Made by a program: the position numbers and the translations under genes. The notes beneath the pieces are model-generated. The model searched no databases, had not been told where the DNA came from, and worked only from the letters and a program-made list of their open reading frames with translations. Of a stretch of DNA of 64,000 bases, positions 10,050-23,100 are shown piece after piece. Source of the DNA: Nelumbo lutea (Eukaryota > Streptophyta > Magnoliopsida > Proteales > Nelumbonaceae); the NCBI GenBank assembly GCA_022828595.1, contig JAKGHH010000004.1:24560372-24624371 (forward strand), read 5' to 3'. Position 1 is the first letter of the stretch. Each line of letters begins with the position of its first letter.

Positions 10050-10415
10050 GTAAAAAAAATTGATATTTCATTCAATTTGGACTGGGCTAGATCCAATCCT
10101 GTCCATTTACATTTTAATGGATTGGATTGGATTTGAACTGGATTGGATCCGATCCATTTGTAAATGAGCTCACACTGAACTGGATCGGGTAGACTAAGTC
10201 CAGTCTAATTGACACCACTAAATTGTGAGGTTGTAAAAATTTTTTATATTTCATTCAGTTTGGGCTGGGTTTGATTCAATCCAGTCCATTTACATTTAAT
10301 GGAATAGATTGGATTTGAACTGGATTAGATCTGATCCATTTATAAATAAACTCACATTGAATTGGATCGAGTTGGACCAAGTCCAATCAAATTGACACCA
10401 CTAAATTGTGAGGTT
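10050..10415. repeat. Tandem partial copies of the 'GGTGTCAATGGACC' repeat
   Basis: Two adjacent segments end in ATTGACACCACTAAATTGTG at about 10207-10226 and 10390-10409. Each is packed with GATTGGATTTGAACTGGATT-type words. Their ends match the inverted-repeat end of the elements at 20598, 35757 and 47779. Related text at 9255-9500 and 10850-10980 is more decayed. Confidence 0.7.
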
Positions 10416-11267
10416 AGTGTGAGGCACGCTCTATAAGGAACAAATCCGAAATCCCATTCAACGTGATTCAATGTATTAACACAAGGCTTCTAACAACCTT
10501 TTATAACTCAATCTGGTTGAAGCATTTTGTATCCAAATCGAGCGGGTCAAGTCGACACATTATATTATATTAATAAATTATTATAATTATATTTTACACC
10601 TATATATATATATATGCATTTATATGTATTATTTTATGTTTAATTTATTTTTAAAATTTTATTCATAAAAAACGTTAAAAATGGGATTTGGGATAAAAGG
10701 AGCTTCTTTGACCAAAAACAAGAGTGGGCCATTGCACATTTGGCTCCTTTTGACTGCATGGATCTCAAGATCTACTCAAAATCAATATAAAGATAACCCA
10801 AATCCGGATACATAAATAAGACTGGGTGATGGTTTCAGTAGTTTGAGGCTCGGTTTGGCTTTTGTTAAAATTCTAATGGATTGGGTTCGGGTTTGGCTTT
10901 TGTCAAAATTCTAATGGGCCCAATTTGAAGTCTAAACCTAAGACAGTGTAAAGTTGGGCCAAAAATCCGGCCTATGAACAGGTCTAGGTGAAATCATGGG
11001 TTTATAAACTTATGTTGTGGAACAACCACTCGTCTATTGACCAAATGGGTTTGCTCCTCCCAATCATCCCCTTTCTCGTTTCGGTCATTTAACACCATTA
11101 GTATTTGTGTATGTGCTTTGCACATCACAAATTTGTGATGATAATATTATAGCTGTATACAATATATTTATTTTTTTTGTATTTTTTTTTATATTTCTAT
11201 ATCTATAAAAATTATTCTTATTTATCACATTTATTATGGATCATCAATATAAAGATATGTCTAAATA

Positions 11268-11412
11268 AAGTTACTGCAAAGGTAACGAGAACTAATAAAA
11301 TTCTTATTACTCTTGTTTACTATAGTTCATCAATAAAACTAAAAAATTTTATCAGTTACCTTTATCGAAAATTTATTTGAATTCTCGTTAATTGTTACCT
11401 TTGCAAGAATTA
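11268..11412. mobile_element. Small MITE with TGCAAAGGTAAC ends
   Basis: TGCAAAGGTAAC near 11274 is perfectly mirrored by GTTACCTTTGCA near 11403. The arms continue imperfectly (AACGAGAA / TTCTCGTT). About 140 bp and non-coding. Confidence 0.75.
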
Positions 11413-11758
11413 ACTTCTATATATATGATAAATCCAACCTCAACTCCTTCATTTGCTAAAAACATTACAATAAATTGCTATAAAAAATATCACTTACTCT
11501 TGCAAATATCTTGCCATCCAATGATGTGCGCAATGAAAAATTAACCCACCATATGGTGAAAACAAATAAGAGAAAACCATCTGCTATCTAAATGATAAAG
11601 AACTCAACCAATGAAAATAGGTTAAAAATGTTTTTAAAAAACAATAAAAATAATTTAAAGAATAAACTGCTCATCCATTTCCAAGTTGGAAATCCCTTCG
11701 TGGGGGTTAATGTGACCCAAGTTTTATTTAATTGAAATAAATGAGAGGATAAAAAGCT

Positions 11759-12178
11759 AAAACCTCCCGCAATTTTTTTTTATCATTGCTAAACTCCCCT
11801 AAAGTTTGGTAAATACAATAACCTCCAATGAACTTTCTGACACAATTGCAAGTAGGCATTATGTTAAAATCTTTTAACAAAAAGCACAAAAAACACGTAG
11901 TTACTTTCGACGAAAATGTTTAATTTCCATTTTTTTCGTATCAATCACTACCCCAATCCCTTATAATCCTTTTTTTTTATAATTGATGTATTTTTCCAGA
12001 GTTGCCCTCCATATCATTTGCTCAAATGTAAATTTGCAACTTTAAACTCTCTCTTTCTCTCTCTCTCTTTATATATATGTATATATATATATTTATTTAT
12101 TTATGTATAAACTAGCCCCAATACCAAACTTTATGGGAGGTTTAGGCAACGGTCAAAAACTTCAAGGGAGGTTTGAAC
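11759..12178. mobile_element. MITE with AAACCTCCC ends
   Basis: The left end (AAACCTCCCGCAATTT, then CTAAAGTTTGGTA) is inverted at the right end (TACCAAACTTTATGGGAGG, then CTTCAAGGGAGGTTT). The arms are about 50 bp. The interior holds CT and TA simple repeats at 12047-12095. Confidence 0.75.
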
Positions 12179-13015
12179 AATTACCATGATTTGCTTATTC
12201 AATTATTGAACAAAAGGATGGATTTTAGTGTATTTTTACTGACAAGCATTAAATGGGAATGTTAAATAACTTTTTTTTTACATTGACTTTTTTTTTTTTA
12301 CAATTATGAACAACAATAATGAAGTTTTGTGTCTTTTTTGTAATAAGTATTCAATGAGAAATAAGAGTCATTTCCTATAAACATTAAGTGAGAAAACAAA
12401 TTTACATATTTACCATTGCTCATTCTCTAATTCAAACCTTATAGATTGAGTGTTTTAGTATAGTGAAAATTCCAGCATCCAGCCGCATCTATTCGTACTT
12501 TTATATACAGTACAGATACTTGACTAGTATGTTACTCTTTGTACAAAGAGATATTGTTCCCACTTTTCAGTCTTTTTTAACTTTGTATTATTTTTTTTTT
12601 CTTTAGGCTCAACAACTTGTGTGCCATATAATTTTCATTATAATTGGTGTAAAGCATCATTTTAACTAGTATGATGCTTTATTTTTTTAAATACAAAATA
12701 ATTATATTAGCTAGCAGAAATATCAACAAAGTTCAAAACATCAGGCATCCATGTGGATAATCAGCAAAATAAAACCAATAAATTTTTGCTATATGGGCTA
12801 CTCAATGAACAAGGACATTGTACTTCTTATTTACATAGCAAAAGGAGACAAGACTAAATTGTAAAAAAGATACTGATAAAAAAATGTAAAAAAAAGAAAA
12901 AAGATGTTGTTTGGTATTTAACAAAAGCCATAGGCAATACCAAGGGATATAAGCTTGGGACTACAATGCTTGAATCATTTTCCAAAAATCCAAACAGATC
13001 GATATATTACTTTTA
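12179..13015. other. Intergenic DNA, no feature seen
   Basis: AT-rich sequence with T runs. No gene or clear repeat was seen. Confidence 0.5.
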
Positions 13016-13016
13016 T

Positions 13017-13255
13017 TTCACTGAGCAACTGATTGGATTCCCTAGAAAATAGCATGTGGAGTTGGAATTGGAATCATAATAAAAATCCATCCAAAATAGA
13101 ATCATAATGGTATATTCCTTTGGCTTAGATGAGAATTGGAGTTGAAATCACAGTTAGTTGGAATGGATTCTCATTCCCAAGAGAGGGAAGGAATGGGCCA
13201 TTCCCTCAAATGGGATAATGTCATTTCACTAAGAATTGGAATGAGGTTCTAATAA
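13017..13255. mobile_element. 'Element G' MITE (GGAATTGGAATGG family)
   Basis: Contains GGAGTTGGAATTGGAATCAT and ATTCTCATTCCCAAGAGAGG, as in the related copies at 33057, 37868, 39454 and 51405. The terminal GGCCCGTTTGGTT motif is decayed in this copy. Confidence 0.6.
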
Positions 13256-13292
13256 TGCAAAAGGTGCAAAATTTTATATGGTTTAGTTTTAC

Positions 13293-13567
13293 ACTACAAG
13301 CATATAAAAACATAGCATACAAAACTGCATAAAGTGAAGAAACATGGTCCAACATGGGCCCAACACAACCAAGATTACATATATAGAATCGGAGTTTAAA
13401 AACTCGAATTGTGTTATACTTATCTTCAATACAAGAGTATGAAAACATATAGCCTACAAAACTACATAAAGCGAAGAGACAGGTCCAACCTGGGCCCAAC
13501 ACAACCAAAATTATATAGATAGAATCGGGGTTTAAGAATTCAAATTGGCTTATAGTAATCTTCAACC
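13293..13567. repeat. Tandem duplication, unit about 137 bp
   Basis: Two consecutive units share CATAAAGTGAAGA / CATAAAGCGAAGA, TCCAACATGGGCCCAACACA and AGAATCGGxGTTTAA, with about 10-15% differences by eye. No coding feature. Confidence 0.8.
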
Positions 13568-14114
13568 TGACCTAACCAATTAGGAGAAGGCTAGGTAATA
13601 TGACGTTACAATTAAAATGATGAAAGTGATTTGATTGATCACCTCTTTTATGATATCAGTTGATTGCTGTAACTTTTTTCAATATCATGTCTTTCATGTG
13701 TCATAATCAAACACTAAGATGAAAATAATGAACCCAAAATACAATTTGCAGCATGTAGAGATTATCATTTTTTAGGATGAAACTTACAGTTGTTATACAC
13801 CAGCTATTTTTCTGAATATGAAACCACTTTGGAGTATAAATACATACCCCATATTTGTTTACTTCCACCCCAAAAACAAAAGACAATGGGGAGTGAACAT
13901 GTTTTTTTTTTGCACTTATATCTATTTGCATCGATCATAAATGATTTGACTAAATATTTCAGGAGTATGTTCAATGGTGCATGTTGATTGCAGGTGGTGT
14001 TGTTTTAATTGATGGAACTTATGAAGGACTAAATGTAAATTTGAGCTTATAAACAAATGCCTCAAAAACAAAATGTTAACAAGAAAAGTAAGACTAAGAT
14101 AGAATAGGTGACAT

Positions 14115-14660
14115 TTTTTCTAGTACATTGGTTCAATAAGTCGTAACAATTAAGAAATTGGGGAGGATGTCACAAGAAACATTAAAGCAAGCTAGAGCAA
14201 AATGAAGGGGTAAACCTATATTTTTATTTGATATGCGAATGTCATTTAGATTAAACAGAAATTTTATAAAACAACCTTAAAGTCAGTTGTGTTGTATGGA
14301 GTAGAATGTTGGGCAATTAATAAAAACATGTATAAATTAAGTGTAGCACATATGCAAATGCTAAGATGGATGGTGCGGAAAATTAAAACCATTGGGGTGA
14401 TGAATAAATCATCCATATGAACCTAAGAATATATCTGATAGGTGATAAAATGTGAGAGAATAGACTAAGATGGTTTGGCCACATGTATAAAAGTGGAAGG
14501 ATATTTGTTATGGGTAAACAAAAAGGATATAGATATAAGTAGTAAAAAAATGATTTAAGCATTAATAATTTAAGATTGGACATAACTTTAAATAGAATGA
14601 ATTGGCTAAACTGAATCTATTTAGCCGACCCATATAGTTGGGATAAGGCATAAAAAATGA
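14115..14660 (+). mobile_element. Degenerate LINE, 3' end of ORF2
   Basis: In broken frames the sequence reads the C-terminal part of plant non-LTR retrotransposon ORF2: VVLYGVECWAINKN, AHMQMLRWM and IGDKMRENRLRWFGHM, then ITLNRMNWL and the typical closing AGCCGACCCATATAGTTGGG. Stops and indels are frequent. The tail is followed by an A run and (AT)n at 14700-14764. Confidence 0.85.
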
Positions 14661-14699
14661 TAATGATTTTTTTCCACACATTTGTTTCAACAAGTAAAA

Positions 14700-14701
14700 C
14701 A

Positions 14702-14765
<64 letters not shown>
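14700..14765. repeat. A-tract followed by (AT)n microsatellite
   Basis: About 20 A, then an uninterrupted AT run of over 40 bp. It probably grew from the LINE poly-A tail just upstream. Confidence 0.95.
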
Positions 14766-14767
<2 letters not shown>

Positions 14768-14999
14768 ATCTCAATATAAAGTGTTTAAAAGTAATTGACT
14801 TATTTACATGAATCAGTGGATGGAGTAAATGTTTGTATCCAATTTTGGAACGAAGTGTTGCATCCATTTTGATTGGGACTTGGGAACGAATTAACATAAA
14901 ATTTAATGCACATTTCAGAATTTTTTTTTTTCAAGAGAAACTTATATGTAAAACAAATATTTTCAATATAAAATGGTTTATTTACAAGAATCATTATAT

Positions 15000-15127
15000 G
15001 AAGATCACATCTGTGCCCCACATGCACATCTAAGTGTGCATTGGGAACACCTCCGGAAGTTGTTAGTGGGAGATGTTCTCAAAACACAATTGCGATATGC
15101 TATGGGGCGTAGATGTGAGTTCCATGA
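15000..15127. repeat. Stem-loop repeat family A, copy 2
   Basis: GATCACATCTGTGCCCCACA, then GGGAACACCTCC, then GTGGGAGATGTTCTCAAAAC, and a right arm GGGGCGTAGATGTGAGTTCC. Same order as the copy at 8164, but diverged. Confidence 0.7.
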
Positions 15128-15142
15128 GATCGGCTTTAGTCA

Positions 15143-15215
15143 GTGGGAGATATTTCCAATACAAGGCCCATAGGCTGTTTGAACGGGCCTTGCACTGACT
15201 GAAGTCGAGTTCGGA
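15143..15215. repeat. Stem-loop repeat family B, half copy
   Basis: GTGGGAGATATTTCCAATAC, then GGCTGTTTGAACGGGCCTTG, then TGACTGAAG, matching the right side of the copy at 52330-52475. It directly follows the family A copy, the same A/B adjacency seen around 8.0-8.3 kb. Confidence 0.65.
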
Positions 15216-15552
15216 TTCCATTGGTTGTATAAATGAATTTTGGATTTCATAACCATTCAACTTTGTGAAAAAGCTACATGTGAGAGATGTATATGGACAA
15301 GTGGGACCCACATGTAATTAATTATCAAATAAAAAATTATTTTTAATTTTTATTTTGGTCACGTGTGAAGAAATGAAATTTTAAGTGGGACACACATGTA
15401 ATGACCATATTTATTTTTGACTTGGGTAGTGCCACATTAATAGACATTACTTTTTAATATGCATATACATATATTATTATTATTATTATTATAATATATA
15501 TATATATACATATATAATAATATAAATATATACATATATCTGTATATATATA

Positions 15553-15762
15553 TTTATTTTAAAATTTATTATACTATTTTATTAATTTTGTTTTATTATT
15601 TCATATATAAACAATTGTATACAATAAAGTTCATATGGAATATATATATATATATATATATATTTATTTATTTATTTATTTTAAAATTTATTATACTATT
15701 TTATTAATTTTGTTTTATTATTTCATATATAAACAATTGTATACAATAAAGTTCATATGGAA
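15553..15762. repeat. Exact direct repeat, about 88 bp, offset 122 bp
   Basis: TTATTTTAAAATTTATTATA through TTCATATGGAA occurs at about 15553-15640 and again at 15675-15762 without a visible difference. The copies are separated by an (AT)n and (ATTT)n run. The identity suggests a recent duplication. Confidence 0.85.
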
Positions 15763-17180
15763 TAATTTTTTTGTCTATATTATTAATTTATTTTAACTTA
15801 TTTTTTTAAATCCGACTAGACACAACCCGACATAGCATGGACACGCCTGGGCTGTGTTGGGTTTCCCTTTCCACTGAAGTGTGGTGCGCGCGGCCCGCAA
15901 AAATGAGCCCTACCGAGCGGATTTGCATGAAGTCTTGATGAGAAATCCTATCATGTACCAACACAACTAGAGGGTAGTGGTCTGTTTGATTGTCGAGAAA
16001 GGGATGGGATAAGAAGCATCTTTAAAGAATATTTGCTCTTCCATGTGTTTGTTTTGAAGGAAAAGGATGGGATTGAAAAAAGGAGGAGGTGGGATGCAGG
16101 TTCCTGAAACTCGATATGTGGGGGTTACACCAAAATGGTGAGACCCCGTTGGGAAAAGAAAACAAAGGCCATTCGTGATAAAGTATTATCAAGAGCACCA
16201 TCGTATCCAGTCATCTTCTTCCTCACACTATCTTACAGTCATCTCTCATTCACCATCTAAGGCGATTTCTTTCAAAGGCAAGCTCAGATCTGGCATCCCT
16301 ATGCGATCTCCGTTCATTTTTTGTATCACTTTTTGTATACTTTTGTTAATGAGTTCCTCCTTTCATCTCACCGTCTTCTTTCGTTGAACGAGTTCCCTAT
16401 CAAATCTGGTGTTTTTCTCAGCACTAGACGTTAAAATGAACTCATACAAGGGAAATCATCCAAGACTGGTGATGAGTTCCTTAGAGATACAACCTTGAAC
16501 TTTTTGGTTGCTGGATGCAAGCAACCTCGAAAGCAATAATCCTGTAGCATTTCCCTTCTCAGCAATCCTGTAATATTTCTTAGCAATTAAACACTGAAAA
16601 ACATATTTGACAGGACAATTGATCTCAGCAACCAGCAACCAAACACAGCTGATAGATTGAGAAAAAAATTCCCTATTCATTACATAATTTCTCATCTCAT
16701 TCCATCCTTTATCAACAACCAAACGGACCATAAGGAAAAGTCAAGAGTTGAGATCTGCTGTAGTCTCGCTCGAAGCAGTGAACTGAAAAATGCACCAAAA
16801 AATAAAGAGAATAAGAGTAATTTAGGGATTTCGGAAGTTACAAGTTCTATGACCCTGCAGAAAAGATATGGTATGGCAAGATTTTTGACCAATCAAAACC
16901 CTTACATAAGAGGAAAACCTGTCTCGGTCTCCCGTCAGAAGAGGGAAAAATTTAAAAAGCGGTCGAAATATTTTTAAAACCCCGCCCTGGCCTCTCCACA
17001 CTCCAAAGTCCAAACCACTCCACTCTGACTCTCCCTCTTCTTTATCTCTCCCTAGTCCTTGTATATGCACATTTTATCTTCGTCTAACCATTCGTTCCAT
17101 CAAAAAGCTATACCCCATACGACAGCTCTCAATCGTCTTCCCCATTTACCAACTCCCCAATCTCTGTTTCACCCTCATCC
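15763..17180. other. Upstream region of the VIM gene
   Basis: No gene seen. 16480-16660 contains TTTGGTTGCTGG and its inverse CCAGCAACCAAAC, which suggests a small inverted-repeat element. A TATA-like TATTTTTAAAA at about 16968 lies some 200 bp before the VIM start codon and is followed by a CT-rich leader, so it may be the core promoter. This is inference only. Confidence 0.45.
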
Positions 17181-20100
17181 ATGGCGCAGGATAGTCAACT
17201 CCCTTGCGACGGGGATGGCGTTTGCATGCTGTGTAAGGAAAAGCCCCCAGAAGAAGAGACCCTTACCTGCAAGACGTGTGTCACTCCATGGCACGTCAGT
17301 TGCCTCTCTGTTCTTCCCGAATCCATGGCCTCTGTTATTCAATGGGAGTGCCCTGACTGTTCACCTTCTGTTGATGGCCTCCCTGCCGCGTCTGCTGGCA
17401 AATCTGTTGCTTCCTCTGTCCCTGCAAACTCTGGAGACCTCATCGCCGCGATTCGAGCGATCCAGGCCGATGCCTCACTTAGTGAGCACCAAAAAGCTAA
17501 GAAAAGGCAAGAGCTATTGAGCCGCGGTACTCGATCTCCGGACAACGAAGAGGCGGAATCTGAAGGGAAGGATAAGATGGTGGAAGGGAAGGATGTACTG
17601 GATCTCCTCGGTGGGAACATAAACTGCAGCTTCTGTATGCAACTGCCGGAACGCCCGGTTACGGTCAGTGTTTCTATCCCTCCTCTTTTCACCATCTCTT
17701 CTATGTCCGCGGCTCTGATTCAAAGATTCAATAGAGGTTAAGTCGTCTGGTTGAAATTGTTTCCATATATCTGCAGTGGTTCGCCTTTGAATACTTGATA
17801 CTTCGAACCAGAGGTTGCAGGGAAAGGAGGTTCATTTCTAGATGAATGCTTTTTTTTTTTTTAATATTTTAGTTTAATACATAAATGAAAGACATAAACT
17901 GGTGTATCCTCTTTTCTTCGGGGCTCCGTTTGGACAGAAACAGACTTTTATTGGTGTATGTTCTCCCCATTCATATATCATACTTTGAATCATTATAGAT
18001 TAATTGGATATGAGAGATTGAGTAGTTTTTGAGGAATTGAGTTCTGTAAGTTGTAAACTTCCAAATCTGTGTTGAGTTCGAGGTTTTTTGAACCCAATCT
18101 GGAGGGGAAGTTTGGAGAAAGTAGAACAGAGTCTTCTCTGTTTTCCGCTTTCTTGGATTTTTTCATTTTGGTCGAAGTCTTCGGTGCCCTTTTACTTTGG
18201 GAATATTAAGAGCATCATCTATTTCTTTTCCTCTGGGAAGTCCTTTTTTTCTCCTTCGGTTCTCTCTTTTCTGGTTACTCTCTCTGGGTTAGATGTTCTC
18301 TTCTATGAGAATTACCCTGTCGAAAGTTAATTGTGAGCAATATTGGCTCTATCCGATCGGCGGACTTGCCTGGATCTGTACTCAAATTTTAGGGTTTAAG
18401 GGTTCAGAGTTTAAGTTTTAGGGTCTTTGGGATTTAGGATTTAGATATATAAATCAAGAGGTGGTCGGACGCTAACTGAAACCCGTGAAGTTTGGTACTT
18501 GATAATGGGTAAACATCTTTTCAACGGTTTCGATTGACGAGGAAACACAATTAACTTGCCTATAATGGGGTTGAATATTTTTCGTTTCAATGCCTGTTTT
18601 TCTTAAACATTATATTCTCTCTATTTATTTATCCCTACGTGTAGTTAATTCCATTTCTTTGTTTATTTATGTTTATTACACTCGGTCCTGGTTCATATAC
18701 TTCATACTGGCTTGTCTCCGTTATTGATTGTGAATTTGTGGTCGGCTAGATTGAGTGCGGATGATCGGACCCTATACGATTACACTCTTAACACTGGCAT
18801 GGGCTAATGTGGTTTATTAATTATGATTGTTCCAGCTTCCTTGTATTTTTTTCCTTTACTGGTATTACGATTTACACTTTTTATAATAGAAAATTTTTGT
18901 TTCATTGAAATTCAGTTAATTTGCTCAATGAAAGAAAAAAAAACTGATGTAAATTTGTACCATCTTCCTCTATCCTGGGTACTTACCCTGGTTTTTGGTG
19001 CAAGGCATAAAAGTTAAATTTAAATATTTAACTTCAACTTATATCTTACTCTCTTCGGAAAATCTATCATCCCATAACCACGTGCTACAGAAAAATCTTT
19101 CACCAATCAAAACACCCTGTAAATTCATCACCCTAAGATTTTCTGATATCATATCTTTCCCTATCATACTTGAAACTTGCCCTCTATCATATAAAGCAGG
19201 AGTCACATCATCCAAAGAAATGTCCATTCTACCTCTATTTTCTTTTATATAAGCCAACAATACACCATTTTACTTCTCACAAACAAACAAGACAAGGCCA
19301 GAGATCTTAAACAATGGTAAACCAACATTTATACTCAATCTATTTGCACTCCGGTGCATTTATACTTGTGCAAATTTCTGTTTTTTTTCTTTTTTTTTTC
19401 TTTTTACATGCCCTATAAGCTAGTTCATAGGCTAATTCATTAGCATATATGTTCAGTCTATATTTGGATGTAAACATGTTTAAACAGTCTATAATTCTTT
19501 TAGTGCAAAAAGAAATGGTGGTTTGCCATTCCTTCATACGTGACATTGTCTTATTTATTTGTTCATGTAAACATGTTTAAACAGTTGTTGAATGAGGACC
19601 GAAATATACTATTCCTCGGCCTAGTCTTATTCTGTTTGTACATGTAAATATAATATTCCTCAACTATCTCTGCCAGAAAATAAGGTTTTTTGTTTTATTG
19701 AATAAATGCTAATAAACAACGAACTAATCAACTCTTGGAAAATTTGCACCTATTATACGAAAGTAAGAGATTGAACGCGCTCTGATGCAGATTTGTTTCC
19801 ATATTCCAGACTCCTTGTGGGCACAATTTCTGCCTGAATTGCTTTCAGAAATGGACCGGGCAGGGGAAGCGTACGTGTGCAAAATGCCGTACCATTATAC
19901 CTCCCAAGATGGCGAACCAACCGCGTATCAATTCTGCACTGGTTGTGGCCATTCGTATGGCCAAATTGTCCAAATCAATATCTACCGTGGGACCGCTGAA
20001 AGTGCATCATTTTATACACAACCAGAACCGCCCTGACAAAGCTTTCACCACGGAACGGGCAAAGAGGGCTGGAAAGGCCAATGCTTGCAGCGGCAAGATT

Positions 20101-23100
20101 TTTGTCACAGTCCCGCCCGACCATTTTGGATCCATTCCTGCAGAAAATGACCCCATAAGGAATCAGGGTGTATTGGTTGGGGAGTGTTGGGAGGACAGGA
20201 TGGAGTGTAGGCAATGGGGCGTCCACCTTCCGCATGTTGCGGGAATTGCAGGGCAATCGGATTATGGTGCGCAGTCCGTGGCCCTTTCAGGCGGCTACGA
20301 AGACGATGAGGACCATGGAGAGTGGTTCCTGTACACTGGAAGGTTTGTTCTTGACTTAAAACTGAATTTGGATATGTTATTTTCTTAGTTCTAATTGGCA
20401 TAGTTCTAGACTGCCAGGTTTTGATTTTTAGGCCCTGATCCCCCGTCTCAACCTCAGCAATTGATGACGATTGACAAAAAATCCAGTAGTTGCTTCTCCC
20501 TGAATGTTGAAGCCCGTGCCAATCGTATTCACAAAGTGCCGGCTGGACCCCTTTTCTTAGATTTATACTACTGGAAACTTCATTGCTTGGGATTATAGTT
20601 GTCAATGGACCGGTTTTGGGTTGGACCTGTCCAAATCAAAATCAATTTGAACGGATTGGACTGACGAATAAGGCAATTACATATCGAATTTGATCAGTCC
20701 AGACGTAATGAACCAAATTATTTATTGGATTGGGTTGGACCTGGACCATCTGTAATGCATTTATATCGGATTGGATCAGATTGAACTTGAATTGTTTTTC
20801 TTGTTGGTGTAATTGACACCCCTACTTGGGATTATAAAAGAAACCTGATTGGTGTAATTGAAATCACTAGACCATGTGATTTAGGGGGCATTCTATAACT
20901 TGAATTGTTTTTCTTGTTGTGGTTTCAAAAACAAATAAAAACTATTTGATTTGAAAACAGATTCTTTCTTAAAACACAAACACAAAAAACATGTTATTGG
21001 TTCTGTATGTGTTTTTTGTTTTCAAAATTGAAATAAAAACATGTTCTTGAATCTGTGTTTTAAAAACATGTTTTCATTATTTAATATTATATTTATAAAT
21101 TATATAATGTCTATATTAAAGTTTTATTTTAGTTTTTAAAAATATTATTTTGTTGGTTCAAAAAACATGTATTTTGTTTTTGAAACAAAACCAATTTATT
21201 TTCTTTTGAAAACCAAAATTGTTCAAGAACATGCTTCTCTCTCTCTCTCCCTGCTGTGCTGATTCTAAAAACAAGTGAAAACAAAACATTCGTGTTGTAG
21301 AAGGCTCCCTTGTCAAAAAAGATTCATCTTTATTGAGGATCTCTACTTTGGATAGGTATTATGAAGGTGCAAGTTTTTCTTGATGCATTATGAATTTAAC
21401 TAGCTTAGCTGCTTAGGTCTATTTAATATATTTGCTCGTTAGTTACGCTGCCTCTTTGACATTCATCTCTTTTAAAGTTTTTAATGCTCATTTATACTGT
21501 CATCCCTACCTTACTGATATTACTTGTATTTGTTGGTCTTCACCTTGATCGGTTTGCTACGTAGTGGTGGAAGAGATCTTAGTGGGAATAAGCGCACAAA
21601 CAAGGAACAGTCGTTTGATCAGAAGTTTGAGAAAATGAATGAGGCGCTGCGAGTAAGTTGCAAGAAAGGCTATCCAGTTCGAGTTGTGAGGTAAGATTCA
21701 TTTTGGTGAGGTCTTCCATGCTAAAAGATTAGACACTAGGAATTGGTTCACTATTTGATGGGCCAAAGCAAAATCCCTTGTCCGGAGGATGTCCTACGTG
21801 GTAGCGTTCCATCCAAAGATGGAACCAAATACGCTAGCAATAGCGTCCACATTGTGCTGCATGATTATTAATAATTTCTTTGGAATACAATACACTCAAG
21901 CTAATATGATTTTGATAGAAATGTAATTAGCATGTCAAGTAGCAATGGTAAATAGCCTTTTTCGACGATTATGCAATGATCAATAGCAATGTGGTTTTAT
22001 ATTTTTCATTAGCCTATGAAGTGATGCCCAAAACTCAGTTTCTTTGAGTCTGACCTTTACTTTTTAACCATACCAGGATAATACATTTTTTTCGTCAGCT
22101 TTGACACAGGGTCCAATACCACTTTTTTCTTTGCTTTATAATGAACAGGTCTCACAAGGAGAAACGTTCTTCCTATGCACCAGAAACTGGAGTGCGATAT
22201 GATGGAATATACAGGATCGAGAAATGCTGGCGCAAAATTGGAATTCAAGTATGGCAGTTTCTTTTTCTTGACTACTCCAGTATCACTTACTCTTTGCTCG
22301 TAATGGACATGTTTTTTATGAGATTTTGCTGGATCAGGGCTTCAAGGTCTGCAGATATCTGTTTGTTCGATGTGATAATGAACCTGCACCTTGGACAAGG
22401 TTTGTGTTTGTTTTATCATTTCTTGTCCTCTAGAGGGAACTTGTCTTGTTCCCGAAGGGCTACTGCTTTGTATCCTATATTAACTGTGCAACCTCGGTTG
22501 CAGTGATGAGCATGGAGACCGTCCAAGAACTCTGCCTGTTATTAAGGAGCTAAAGAAGGCAACTGATATTACTGAAAGGAAGGAAAGCGCATCTTGGGAT
22601 TATGATGTGAGCTTACTTGTCTGTTTTGTTATTACATGTATCATTTTCCACTTTTGTGCGCCTCCACCTACTCTCTATGTTACCAAATAGTTCTGTTTTT
22701 ATTTTTCAGGAGGAAGAAGGGCGCTGGAAATGGAAAAAGTCTCCTCCAGCCAGCAGAAAAGCAGTTGAAACTGTAAATCAAGAGGACAGAAAGATGATAA
22801 GGAAGGCTATAAGACAAGCACAAACCTTGTCTGTGAGAGAAAAACTCTTGAAAGGTATGGTGTCTCTTTGATCTATCTGGACCCAGTTTCCTAATCATGG
22901 TACTTAAAAATAGTTTATTCATCTCTTATCCTGAGGGTTTGTTCTTCATGAGGGGTACATGTGAATATTTAATATTTATTCTTGATTTGTTATGGAGACT
23001 CTTGGTGGCTTGAACTTGTTCTGTTTGAATAGAAGCCTCTTTTTTGATCATTAAACATTGCCTAAAACAAAGAATTCTAGTATGGCCTGAATTTAAAATT

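Noticed and set aside
13790..13987. Short open frame as a possible gene
   Set aside because: No recognisable domain and typical of AT-rich non-coding DNA.
14700..14900. Open frame through (AT)n giving Tyr-Ile repeats
   Set aside because: Artefact of the microsatellite.
16456..16977. Opposed open frames upstream of VIM
   Set aside because: They lie in an inverted-repeat region and promoter-like DNA; no homology recognised.
19039..19546. Open frames within VIM intron 1
   Set aside because: Intronic position between two well-supported splice sites and no protein motif.
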